Assembly (NCBI GenBank): GCA_021205225.1
Contig: JAJPXX010000210.1
Coordinates: forward strand, 1-35,255
Reading direction: 5' to 3'
Length of the DNA stretch: 35,255 bases
Origin: Lachnospiraceae bacterium
GTDB taxonomy: Bacteria > Bacillota > Clostridia > Lachnospirales > Lachnospiraceae
Under the pieces are notes generated by a model. The model did no database searches and was not told the DNA's origin. It saw only the letters and a list, made by a program, of their open reading frames with translations. Positions within the stretch are counted from its first letter, which is position 1; each line of letters begins with the position of its first letter. Positions 8,521-17,795 of the stretch are shown here, piece by piece. The position numbers and the translations under genes were made by a program.

Positions 8521-10335
8521 ATGGAATTTCTGCCGACTACGCCGGAAGAGATGAAAATACAGGGAATTGATCAGCTGGATTTTGTGTATGTGTGCGGGGA
8601 CGCTTATGTGGACCATCCGTCGTTTGGGCATGCGATTATCAGCCGTCTTTTGCAGGCGCATGGGTTTCGTGTCGGGATACTTGCGCAGCCAGACTGGAGG
8701 AAGAAAGAGAGCATTATGGTATTAGGAAGGCCGCGGCTGGGCTTCCTGGTATCCGCGGGAAATATGGATTCCATGGTGAATCATTATACGGTCTCAAAAC
8801 GGCGCCGCTCGAAGGACGCTTATACGCCGGGCGGCGTGATGGGGAAACGGCCGGACTATGCGGTGAGCGTTTACTGCCGGCTGATCCGGCAGGCTTACGC
8901 GGACGTGCCGATTATCGCCGGGGGAATTGAAGCAAGTCTGCGCCGCCTGGCGCATTATGATTACTGGTCGGATTCTCTGAAACCTTCTGTGCTGATTGAT
9001 TCCGGAGCGGATCTGGTATCCTATGGGATGGGAGAACGTTCAATCGTGGCCATCGCGGAAGCTCTGGACTCCGGGTTACCGGTGCAGGATATTACGTTTA
9101 TAGACGGAACCTGCTATCAGACCAGGCATCTGGAGGATGTCTATGATTATGAGCTTTTGCCTTCCTATGAGGAGCTTAAAAGGGATAAGCGCAGATATGC
9201 GGAGAGCTTTTATACACAATACTGTAATACCGATCCTTTTACAGCCAAAAGACTGGCAGAGCCGTATCAGAATACTTATGTAGTGCAGAATCCTCCTTCA
9301 AAGCCGCTTAGCATGATGGAGATGGATGATGTCTATGATCTGCCATACTGCCGCACCTGGCATTCTTCTTATGACGCGCAGGGCGGAGTTCCGGCGCTCG
9401 CTGAGGTGAAGTTCAGCCTGGTCAGCAACCGCGGCTGTTTTGGCGGCTGCAGCTTCTGCGCGCTGACCTTTCATCAGGGACGGATTGTACAGGTGCGCAG
9501 CCATGATTCGATTATCCGGGAAGCCGAGCAGATGACGGAAGACCCTGATTTCAAGGGGTATATTCACGACGTTGGCGGGCCTACCGCGAATTTCCGCCAT
9601 CCGGCCTGTAAAAAGCAGCTGGAAAAAGGCGTATGCAAAAAGAAACAGTGTCTGTTCCCGGAACCCTGCAAAAACCTGGACGCGGATCACAGCGATTATG
9701 TGAAGCTGCTGCGGCGCCTGCGGGAGATTCCAAAGGTGAAAAAGGTTTTTATCCGCTCAGGCATTCGTTTTGATTACCTGATGGCAGATCGATCACAGGC
9801 ATTTTTCCGTGAACTGGTAAAATATCACATCAGCGGGCAGCTCAAGGTGGCTCCGGAGCATGTCTCGGATCGCGTGCTGGAGATGATGGGAAAACCAAAG
9901 CACAGTGTTTACCTGAAATTTACAGACGCATACCAGAAAATGAACAGGGACTGCGGCATGAACCAGTATCTGGTGCCTTACCTGATGTCTTCGCATCCTG
10001 GCTGCTCCATGAAGGAGGCGGTAGAGCTGGCCGTCTATCTGCGCGACCTGAAATATATGCCGGAACAGGTACAGGATTTTTACCCGACGCCGTCTACGAT
10101 TTCTACCTGTATGTATTACACAGGACTTGACCCGCGTACCATGAAGTCGGTTTATGTGGAAAAAAATCCGCACCGCAAAAGACTTCAGCGTGCGCTGATC
10201 CAGTACAGGAACCCGGAGAATTATGATCTGGTGGTCGAGGCGCTTAAAATTGCGGGCAGGACGGATCTGATCGGTTATGGACCAGGCTGTCTGATCCGGC
10301 CGCGCAAAGAAAAGGCAAAATACAAAAGGAGATGA
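8521..10335 (+). CDS. YgiQ-family radical SAM protein
   Basis: FLPTTPEEM..., SNRGCFGGCSFCALTFHQGR (CxxxCxxC cluster motif), YIHDVGGPTANFRHPAC, QVQDFYPTPSTISTCMYYTG. Confidence 0.95.
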   Translation: MEFLPTTPEEMKIQGIDQLDFVYVCGDAYVDHPSFGHAIISRLLQAHGFRVGILAQPDWRKKESIMVLGRPRLGFLVSAGNMDSMVNHYTVSKRRRSKDAYTPGGVMGKRPDYAVSVYCRLIRQAYADVPIIAGGIEASLRRLAHYDYWSDSLKPSVLIDSGADLVSYGMGERSIVAIAEALDSGLPVQDITFIDGTCYQTRHLEDVYDYELLPSYEELKRDKRRYAESFYTQYCNTDPFTAKRLAEPYQNTYVVQNPPSKPLSMMEMDDVYDLPYCRTWHSSYDAQGGVPALAEVKFSLVSNRGCFGGCSFCALTFHQGRIVQVRSHDSIIREAEQMTEDPDFKGYIHDVGGPTANFRHPACKKQLEKGVCKKKQCLFPEPCKNLDADHSDYVKLLRRLREIPKVKKVFIRSGIRFDYLMADRSQAFFRELVKYHISGQLKVAPEHVSDRVLEMMGKPKHSVYLKFTDAYQKMNRDCGMNQYLVPYLMSSHPGCSMKEAVELAVYLRDLKYMPEQVQDFYPTPSTISTCMYYTGLDPRTMKSVYVEKNPHRKRLQRALIQYRNPENYDLVVEALKIAGRTDLIGYGPGCLIRPRKEKAKYKRR

Positions 10336-10343
10336 CACCTTTC

Positions 10344-10952
10344 ATGAAAAAAGTGAATAAGGGTACCCGCGGCTATATCAGTTATGAAAAGAAAAAGAGA
10401 TTTTTACAGACACTGCTCATGTTTGTCCTTCCGCTCGGCATCTATATCATCGGCTATGTCACGGTGAAATCAAGGCTGCACCTGTTCACTGTGGTCGCAA
10501 TTCTGGGCTGCCTTCCGGCCTGCAAGTCGATGGTTGGGCTGATCATGATGCTGATGCAGCAGCCGATGCCGGATGAACGCTATGAAGCCATTAAACAGGC
10601 GGCCGGTACCCTGACGGCAGGATATGAGCTGGTCATTACCGCCTACGAGCACACAAGTCTGGTAGAAGCTGCTGTGATCTGCGGCGACCAGATTGTCTGC
10701 TTTACCCCAGACGCCAAAACAGATCCGGCCTATCTGGAAAAGCACATCCGTCAGATTCTTTCATCGAACGGATTTACGGAGGCGCAGGTAAAAGTGATGA
10801 AAGAGCTGAAACCATATTTGCAGAGGATTTCTGTCCTGGCAAAGAATCCGGAAAAGTACCGGGAAGGGCTTTCTTTTACACCGGATGAGCGATATCCCGG
10901 ACTGTCGCGCGATGAGGTCGTTTACCAGACACTGCTGGCGATTTCGCTTTGA
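10344..10952 (+). CDS. Conserved membrane protein of unknown function
   Basis: Two predicted TM segments (TLLMFVLPLGIYIIGYVTV, LFTVVAILGCLPACKSMVGLIMML) then a soluble domain; packed between ygiQ-like and rluA-like genes. Start at MKKVNKG (ORF opens at 10332). Confidence 0.7.
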   Translation: MKKVNKGTRGYISYEKKKRFLQTLLMFVLPLGIYIIGYVTVKSRLHLFTVVAILGCLPACKSMVGLIMMLMQQPMPDERYEAIKQAAGTLTAGYELVITAYEHTSLVEAAVICGDQIVCFTPDAKTDPAYLEKHIRQILSSNGFTEAQVKVMKELKPYLQRISVLAKNPEKYREGLSFTPDERYPGLSRDEVVYQTLLAISL

Positions 10953-10963
10953 CGGGAGGACTT

Positions 10964-12001
10964 ATGATTCAGATTCGGGTAAATGAGCAGGATGCCGGTC
11001 AGCGGCTGGATAAGCTGCTTGCGCGCTATATGCGTGAGGCGCCGAAAAGCTTCCTCTACAAAATGCTTCGCAAAAAGAATATCACTTTGAATGGGAAAAA
11101 AGCGGAGGGCAGGGAAATCCTTCAGCCGGACGATCTGGTGAAGCTGTTTCTCTCCGAGGAGACCTATGAAAAGTTCGGGGGCGTGCGGATGAATACGGGG
11201 GAAGCTTCGGCGCGTGAAAAACAGGAGCTTCCCGAAAGCCGGGACGGATATATATTACCAGATCCTGTTTCCGGTGATATACAGCCGCCGGCCATCCTCT
11301 ATGAAGACGCGCATATCCTTCTTTTTAACAAACCGGCCGGCATGCTTTCCCAGAAAGCAGCTCCTGAAGATATTTCTCTGGTGGAATATCTGAATGCCTA
11401 TCTGCTGTCTTCCGGCTCTATGACACGGGAGCAGATGCAGCTTGTCCGCCCGGCGATCTGCAACCGGCTGGACCGCAATACAAGCGGCCTGGTTGTGGCG
11501 GGAAAAAGTCTGGCGGGTCTGCAGACGATGAATCAGCTTCTGAAGGAGCGGACGGTACGCAAATTTTACCGCTGCATTGTCTGCGGCGAAGTGCGCGCCG
11601 ACAGCCATCTGCGCGGGTATCTGCGAAAGGATACGCGCACGAATACGGTAACTGTGAGCAAAGCTCCATCTGATGATGCAAAACCGATTGAGACAGAATA
11701 TCATGTAATTGTGGCCGCGAATGGCCTGTCGCTCCTGGAGGTTCACCTGATCACCGGCCGGAGCCATCAGATTCGCGCGCATCTGGCAAGCGCCGGGCAT
11801 CCGATTCTCGGCGACCCAAAATATGGGAATCCGGCGAAAAACAAAGCCTACGCCCGCTCTCATGGCATTCATAGCCAGCTTCTGCATGCATATCGTCTGG
11901 AGCTTCCGCAGGTCGAAGGGGCGCTTTCTTATCTGTCCGGACAGACTTTTTACGCACCGGTACCGGATGTGTTTGACGCTCTGGTGGCAAGTGTGCTGTA
12001 A
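10964..12001 (+). CDS. RluA-family rRNA pseudouridine synthase (RluC/D-like) with S4 domain
   Basis: AGQRLDKLLARYMREAPKSFLYKMLRKKNITLNGKK (S4), ICNRLDRNTSGLVVAGKS (HRLD-type catalytic motif), LITGRSHQIRAHLASAGHPILGDPKYG. Confidence 0.93.
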   Translation: MIQIRVNEQDAGQRLDKLLARYMREAPKSFLYKMLRKKNITLNGKKAEGREILQPDDLVKLFLSEETYEKFGGVRMNTGEASAREKQELPESRDGYILPDPVSGDIQPPAILYEDAHILLFNKPAGMLSQKAAPEDISLVEYLNAYLLSSGSMTREQMQLVRPAICNRLDRNTSGLVVAGKSLAGLQTMNQLLKERTVRKFYRCIVCGEVRADSHLRGYLRKDTRTNTVTVSKAPSDDAKPIETEYHVIVAANGLSLLEVHLITGRSHQIRAHLASAGHPILGDPKYGNPAKNKAYARSHGIHSQLLHAYRLELPQVEGALSYLSGQTFYAPVPDVFDALVASVL

Positions 12002-12053
12002 AATGAGAAAGAGAAAAGCCTGAAACGGCATGCAAGACTACGGGAGGATTTTT

Positions 12054-12590
12054 ATGGCGACCTGGAATACGCGCGGTCTGCGCGGTTCGACTCTTGAGGA
12101 GCTGATTAACCGGACCAATGAGACCTATCTGGAGAAAAAGCTTGCGCTGATTCAGAAGATACCGACGCCGATCACTCCGCTGAAAATTGATAAGGAGGAG
12201 CGGCACATCACGCTCGCCTACTTTGAACAGAAAAGTACGGTTGATTACATCGGTGTGGTGCAGGGGCTTCCGGTCTGTTTTGACGCGAAGGAGTGTACGG
12301 TGGATACTTTCGCTCTGCAAAATATTCACCCGCACCAGGTAGAATTCATGACCCGATTTGAAGAGCAGGGCGGAATTTCCTTTTTGATTTTATTTTTCAG
12401 CATGAGGAATGAACTGTTTTACCTGCCGTACCGGGACATGATGAAATTCTGGAATCGCGCGCAGAACGGCGGACGGAAAAGCTTTCGTTATGAGGAACTT
12501 GACCAGAATTATTACATCCAGCCGCGGGGAGGCCTTCTGGTGCCGTATCTGGACGCGCTGCAGCGCGATCTGGATGAGAGGGAAGCTTAA
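12054..12590 (+). CDS. recU: Holliday junction resolvase RecU
   Basis: NTRGLRGSTLEELINRTNETYLEKKLALIQKIPTPITPLKID, STVDYIGVVQGLPVCFDAKECT, NIHPHQVEFMTRFEEQGGISFLILFF. Start at MATWNTRG after GGGAGGA (ORF opens at 12030). Confidence 0.9.
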   Translation: MATWNTRGLRGSTLEELINRTNETYLEKKLALIQKIPTPITPLKIDKEERHITLAYFEQKSTVDYIGVVQGLPVCFDAKECTVDTFALQNIHPHQVEFMTRFEEQGGISFLILFFSMRNELFYLPYRDMMKFWNRAQNGGRKSFRYEELDQNYYIQPRGGLLVPYLDALQRDLDEREA

Positions 12591-13609
12591 CTGACTCCGG
12601 CAAGCAGCTTATTATGCAGATTCGTATAGCGCGTTTTGTTTAGCTTCTTTTCCAGCTTCAGATAGGTACTGTAGCAGCGGCACATACAGATAGTCCTTTT
12701 CTGAGGAGTCGTCAGGGAAATTGTGCTGTTTTTAATTGTAAGCGTGTATCCTTTTTTTGCGTAATATTTCTGCAGCTTTTTCAGATCCTTCTGATACTGC
12801 CGGATCAGCTTTGCATAGCTGCTCTCCAGCTTTTTATATGCCTTGCAAAACTGGGTATTCTGAATGATTGCCCTGTAGATGTCCGGGTAATTCTGCTTTG
12901 CGTAATAGAGATAATGCAGAATGTAGTATTTGAATTCCGCGTAAGCCTGCATATCATTTTCACATTCATTGATAAAAAGCATCCAGGTATCCCAGTCAGC
13001 GTCCTGATCGATCAGATAATCGTAGAGGGAGAGAATCGTACTCATGCCGGAGCGGTAGGCCATAAATTCATTCAGCAGGCCATAAATACCATCCACATTC
13101 GAAGCCAGATCATCGTCCGCATCCGCAATATAGGCACTGTACCGGAAGGTCCGCATACTGGAAGGGATGGAAGAAGCCATTTCTATGCTTGGAAAGACCT
13201 CTGTATAGGGAACATAAATTGTTTTCTGATTGCCAACGTAATAGGCGGCTTTCCCGTTTTTCTCTGCCGCGTAGGAATAGAGATGGGTCTCTTCGTGAAC
13301 TGCGGTGTCAATGCCGCTTAAGATGTCTGAACAGCCTGCAAACCACGTCAGGATATCATCACCCGCCGCGATCCTGTTTTTTAAAAGATAAGCGCCATCG
13401 GTATCATACGTATTCAGAAGCTTCAGGATGTTATTCTGCGTGATTCTGGCGTTCAGGCTCGGAACATTTGCAGACGCGGCCTGTGCCGTCAGAGCAGAGT
13501 CTGCATGGCCTGGCATGACAAAAACACCCGCAAAATACAGGAAAAAGACGAAGATGAAAATAAAAAAGCGAAAATATGTTCTTATCCGGTGCGATTGTGT
13601 TTTTTTCAT
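12587..13609 (-). CDS. Secreted protein of unknown function with an HExxH (HEETH) motif; candidate metallopeptidase
   Basis: N-terminal signal/anchor (FRFFIFIFVFFLYFAGVFVMPGHADS); HEETH encoded at 13283-13297; NEFMAY about 72 residues downstream. Confidence 0.65.
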   Translation of the reverse strand: MKKTQSHRIRTYFRFFIFIFVFFLYFAGVFVMPGHADSALTAQAASANVPSLNARITQNNILKLLNTYDTDGAYLLKNRIAAGDDILTWFAGCSDILSGIDTAVHEETHLYSYAAEKNGKAAYYVGNQKTIYVPYTEVFPSIEMASSIPSSMRTFRYSAYIADADDDLASNVDGIYGLLNEFMAYRSGMSTILSLYDYLIDQDADWDTWMLFINECENDMQAYAEFKYYILHYLYYAKQNYPDIYRAIIQNTQFCKAYKKLESSYAKLIRQYQKDLKKLQKYYAKKGYTLTIKNSTISLTTPQKRTICMCRCYSTYLKLEKKLNKTRYTNLHNKLLAGVS

Positions 13610-13824
13610 TATTATAAGCCCTCATTAAGAACGGATGTTCTGTGGTGCAATTCCATTTAATTCTGATGCAATCTTTTTTGCAGATTCGTCAACTATTACA
13701 GTTACTTCTATCTGTCTGTAGCATTATAGGCATCATTTTGGCGTATTTTTTAAATCTTTTCTTTATTTTACTGTTATTTTTGACAAATGTCAACAGAATC
13801 TCAGCTGAAAACGCAAAGTCAGAC

Positions 13825-13853
13825 TGGACAATTCCCTTATTTTTGCGTACAAT
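13825..13853 (+). promoter_or_regulatory. Sigma-A-type promoter for the his operon
   Basis: TGGACA (13825-13830), 17-nt spacer, TACAAT (13848-13853), about 67 nt upstream of hisZ. Confidence 0.65.
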
Positions 13854-13920
13854 AAGGAAGATTAACGGGATGAAAAATTTTCATACCAGAAAATCATGGA
13901 ACAGGATCAGGAGATAATTT

Positions 13921-15099
13921 ATGCAGAAAATATTACATACACCGGAGGGAGTCCGGGATATATACGGCAGAGAATGTGAGCAGAAGCTGGCGCTGCAGGA
14001 AAAGCTGCACACCGTGATACGATCTTACGGATATCGGGATATCGAGACGCCTACCTTTGAGTTTTTTGATGTTTTCAGCCGCGAGGTTGGTACAATTCCA
14101 TCCAGGGAGCTTTACAAATTTTTCGACCGGGAAGGGAATACGCTGGTGCTGCGGCCGGATTTTACGCCGCCCACGGTACGCGCGGCTTCCAAATACTATT
14201 TAAATGATAATATGCCGCTGCGTCTGACCTATCTGGGGAATGCGTTTATCAACAATTCCAGCTATCAGGGTCGGCTAAAGGAGACCACGCAGATTGGCGG
14301 GGAGCTGATTGGAGATGACAGTGCGGACGCGGATGCGGAGGTGATCGCACTGGCAGTTCAGATGCTGCTTGCTTCCGGCCTTGAGGAATTCCAGATCAGC
14401 CTCGGCCACTGCGGATATTTTGACGCGCTGGTAAAAGAGGCCGGGCTGGATGAGCAGAGTACATCGGAGCTGAAGGAGCTGATTTCAAATAAAAATACAT
14501 TTGGCGCGGAAAAGCTTCTTTCCGGAAAGAATCTCTGTGACTCTCTGAAGAAATGTTTTGCGTCGCTGCCTGGACTGTTTGGGGGAGTGGAGGTATTAGA
14601 CCGGGCGGAATCCCTGACCGACAATGCCGATGCCCTTCTGGCGCTAAAGCGGCTGCGGGAGATACTGGATATTCTGAAGCTTTATGGCGTGGAGAAATAT
14701 GTCTCCTTCGATCTCGGCCTTCGCAGCCGGTATATGTATTACACGGGAATTATATTCCGCGGTTATACCTACGGCACAGGCGCGCCGATCTTAAAAGGCG
14801 GACGTTATGACGGCTTGGTGCGCCATTTTGGCAAAGATGCTCCGGCGGTTGGCTTTGTTACAGTGATCGACCAGCTGCTTTCGGCTCTTTCCAGGCAGAA
14901 TATCCATCCGGAGGTTCCCGGAAGACATTGTGTGATTATTTATGAGAGTGTAAATCAGGCAGACGCGATCGCACGTGCATCCAGACTGCGGGCGGAGGGC
15001 ATTTATGTGGAGCTTTGCCGGGTTACTGAATGGCGCTCCAGAGAAGAATGCCGGGAATACGCGCGCGCATCTTCCTGCGAGATGACGGTGGAACTATAG
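13921..15099 (+). CDS. hisZ: ATP phosphoribosyltransferase regulatory subunit HisZ
   Basis: HisRS-like fold: TPEGVRDIYGRECEQKLALQEKL, YGYRDIETPTFEFFDVF, KFFDREGNTLVLRPDFTPPTVRAASKY; next to short-form hisG. Confidence 0.93.
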   Translation: MQKILHTPEGVRDIYGRECEQKLALQEKLHTVIRSYGYRDIETPTFEFFDVFSREVGTIPSRELYKFFDREGNTLVLRPDFTPPTVRAASKYYLNDNMPLRLTYLGNAFINNSSYQGRLKETTQIGGELIGDDSADADAEVIALAVQMLLASGLEEFQISLGHCGYFDALVKEAGLDEQSTSELKELISNKNTFGAEKLLSGKNLCDSLKKCFASLPGLFGGVEVLDRAESLTDNADALLALKRLREILDILKLYGVEKYVSFDLGLRSRYMYYTGIIFRGYTYGTGAPILKGGRYDGLVRHFGKDAPAVGFVTVIDQLLSALSRQNIHPEVPGRHCVIIYESVNQADAIARASRLRAEGIYVELCRVTEWRSREECREYARASSCEMTVEL

Positions 15100-15119
15100 A
15101 GAGTATAGGAGCAGAGGGT

Positions 15120-15770
15120 ATGAGTGATGAGAGGTATCTGACGTTTGCGCTTTGTAAGGGACGTCTGGCAAAAAAAACACTGGAGCTTTTTGAAAAGGTG
15201 GGGATCACCTGTGAGGAGATTAACGACCCGGATACGCGCAAACTGATTTTTGTAAATGAAGAACGGAAGCTCCGCTTTTTTCTCGCAAAGGGACCGGATG
15301 TGCCGACTTATGTAGAATATGGCGCGGCGGATATCGGCATTGTTGGAAAAGACACGATCCTCGAAGAAAACCGGAAGATTTACGAAGTGCTGGATCTCGG
15401 CTTTGGCAAATGCCGGATGTGTGTCTGCGGTCCGGAATCAGCCAGAGAGCTTCTGAACAGCCAGGAGCGCATTCGCGTAGCGACCAAGTATCCCAATATC
15501 GCGAAGGATTATTTTTATAACCAGAAGAATCAGACGGTTGAGATTATCAAGCTGAATGGTTCGATTGAGCTGGCTCCGATTGTTGGCCTTTCCGAAGTGA
15601 TTGTTGACATTGTAGAGACCGGCTCCACTCTCCGGGAAAACGGACTGGTGGTGCTTGAAGAGGTATGCCCGCTGTCTGCGCGCGTAACAGTCAATCCGGT
15701 CAGCATGCGGATGGAGAACGCAAGGATTACGGAGCTTCTGGAGAAATTGAATTTGTATGTAGGTATGTGA
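15120..15770 (+). CDS. hisG: ATP phosphoribosyltransferase catalytic subunit, short form
   Basis: LTFALCKGRLAKKTLELFEKVG, GAADIGIVGKDTILEEN, IVDIVETGSTLRENGLVVLEEV. Start at MSDERYL (ORF opens at 15030). Confidence 0.96.
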   Translation: MSDERYLTFALCKGRLAKKTLELFEKVGITCEEINDPDTRKLIFVNEERKLRFFLAKGPDVPTYVEYGAADIGIVGKDTILEENRKIYEVLDLGFGKCRMCVCGPESARELLNSQERIRVATKYPNIAKDYFYNQKNQTVEIIKLNGSIELAPIVGLSEVIVDIVETGSTLRENGLVVLEEVCPLSARVTVNPVSMRMENARITELLEKLNLYVGM

Positions 15771-15817
15771 GTCATATTAACATTATTTCAAATAGCAGGA
15801 AAGGAACGGAAGGATAT

Positions 15818-17107
15818 ATGCGTATCATTCAATTAACGGAAGAAGCCAGAAAAGATATTCTGACACAGCTTCTGAAGCGCAGCCCGGACAGCTATCAGGG
15901 CTATGAGGAGCGTGTGGCGGCTATTATAAAAAACGTAAAGGACAACCGCGACGCGGCGGTTTTCGATTATACCAGACAGTTTGACGGGGTAGAGATCACG
16001 GCTGCCAGCGTGCGTGTGACCAGGGAAGAGGTGGACGAGGCCTACGCGGCGGTAGATCCGGAATTCCTGGGAGTTCTGCGCAGGTCGCTTGCGAATATCC
16101 GCAGCTACCATGAAAAGCAGCGCCGCTACAGCTGGTTTGACAGCACGGACAACGGTACAATGCTGGGGCAGAAAATCACCCCGCTCGGTACGGTGGGAGT
16201 CTATGTGCCGGGCGGTACGGCAGTTCTGTCTTCTTCGGTACTGATGAATATTGTCCCGGCAAAAGTTGCGGGCGTGGGCAGGATTATCATGGCAACACCG
16301 CCCGGAAAGGATGGGAAGGTTCCTGCGTCGTCCCTGGTCGCGGCCTGTGAGGCAGGGGCGGATGAGGTCTACAAGGTGGGCGGCGCGCAGGCGATTGCCG
16401 CGCTTGCTTATGGCACGGAAAGCATTCCGAAGGTAGATAAAATTGTCGGACCGGGCAATATTTATGTCGCTTTGGCGAAAAAAGCGGTGTATGGCAGCGT
16501 CGGTATTGATTCGATCGCGGGACCGAGCGAAATCCTTGTGCTGGCAGATGAGACTGCAAACGCGCATTATGTAGCTGCGGATCTGTTGTCTCAGGCTGAG
16601 CATGACAGGCTGGCCTCTGCCATTCTGGTAACGACGAGCGAGACTCTGGCGCAGAAGGTGTCAGAGGAGATTGAGGAATATTTGAAAGTCCTTTCCCGCG
16701 CGGATATCATCCGGCAGTCGCTGGATAACTATGGATATATTCTTCTGGCAGATTCTATGGAGGATGCGATTGACACGGCGAACGCGATTGCGTCGGAACA
16801 CCTGGAAATCGTGACAAAAAATGCATTTGAAGTCATGATGAAGATCAAAAATGCCGGGGCGATCTTTATCGGTGAACACAGCAGTGAGCCGCTTGGCGAT
16901 TACTATGCGGGACCAAACCACATTCTCCCGACAAATGGGACAGCAAAGTTTTTCTCACCGCTTTCCGTCGATGATTTTGTAAAAAAATCCAGTATTATCT
17001 ATTATTCGAGAGAAGCGCTGGAGCCGGTGAAGGATGATATTATCGCGTTTGCGGACGCGGAGGCTCTGACGGCTCACGCAAACTCGATCCGGGTGAGGTT
17101 TGAATGA
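15818..17107 (+). CDS. hisD: Histidinol dehydrogenase
   Basis: LGTVGVYVPGGTAVLSSSVLMNIVPAKVAG, KIVGPGNIYVALAKKAVYGSVGIDSIAGPSEILVLAD, AGPNHILPTNGTAKF. Start at MRIIQLT (ORF opens at 15665). Confidence 0.97.
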   Translation: MRIIQLTEEARKDILTQLLKRSPDSYQGYEERVAAIIKNVKDNRDAAVFDYTRQFDGVEITAASVRVTREEVDEAYAAVDPEFLGVLRRSLANIRSYHEKQRRYSWFDSTDNGTMLGQKITPLGTVGVYVPGGTAVLSSSVLMNIVPAKVAGVGRIIMATPPGKDGKVPASSLVAACEAGADEVYKVGGAQAIAALAYGTESIPKVDKIVGPGNIYVALAKKAVYGSVGIDSIAGPSEILVLADETANAHYVAADLLSQAEHDRLASAILVTTSETLAQKVSEEIEEYLKVLSRADIIRQSLDNYGYILLADSMEDAIDTANAIASEHLEIVTKNAFEVMMKIKNAGAIFIGEHSSEPLGDYYAGPNHILPTNGTAKFFSPLSVDDFVKKSSIIYYSREALEPVKDDIIAFADAEALTAHANSIRVRFE

Positions 17108-17135
17108 AAAAGGCGATGGGAGGGAGCGAGCGTTC

Positions 17136-17723
17136 ATGGGCAGAACAGCGGAAGTAATACGTAATACAAAAGAGACGAAAATTCACATAGAGCTGAACCT
17201 GGACGGCATGGGAAAAGCACAGATCCATACAGGAATCGGTTTTTTTGACCATATGCTGGAAGGTTTCGCCAGACACGGTCTGTTTGATCTGACTGTGGAA
17301 GCAGATGGAGACCTTCAGGTGGACTGTCATCATACGATTGAGGATACGGGGATTGTCCTGGGCGAAGCAATCCGGCAGGCTGTCGGGGATAAGAAAGGAA
17401 TCCGCCGCTATGGGGAGCGGACACTTCCGATGGATGAAGTGCTGGTGCTGTGTGCGCTTGATCTGTGCGGACGCCCCTGCTTCTGTTCAGACGCAGTTTT
17501 TCCAACGGAACGAATTGGAGAGATGGACACGGAAATGGTACGCGAATTTTTCTATGCAGTATCATACTCCGCGGCGATGAACCTGCATTTTTGTATGCTG
17601 CGCGCCGGAAACAGCCATCATATGGCAGAGGCGATGTTCAAAGCTTTCGCGAAGGCGCTTGATGAGGCGACCTGCTTTGATCCGCGCATTACCGATGTGC
17701 TTTCGACGAAAGGGACTTTATAA
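17136..17723 (+). CDS. hisB: Imidazoleglycerol-phosphate dehydratase
   Basis: HTGIGFFDHMLEGFARHGLFDLTVEADGDLQVDCHHTIEDTGIVLGEA, NLHFCMLRAGNSHHMAEAMFKAFAKAL. Start at MGRTAEV (ORF opens at 17100). Confidence 0.96.
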   Translation: MGRTAEVIRNTKETKIHIELNLDGMGKAQIHTGIGFFDHMLEGFARHGLFDLTVEADGDLQVDCHHTIEDTGIVLGEAIRQAVGDKKGIRRYGERTLPMDEVLVLCALDLCGRPCFCSDAVFPTERIGEMDTEMVREFFYAVSYSAAMNLHFCMLRAGNSHHMAEAMFKAFAKALDEATCFDPRITDVLSTKGTL

Positions 17724-17795
17724 AGGGATATCTGCTTTGGGCGCTGCCGGGCTGTCCTTTATTACACCATAGTATCTATTCGAGGAGAAAATTAC

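Noticed and set aside
13642-13917. 91-aa ORF upstream of hisZ, considered as a his leader peptide or small membrane protein
   Set aside because: Spans the predicted his promoter and AT-rich intergenic DNA, has no convincing RBS and no run of His codons.
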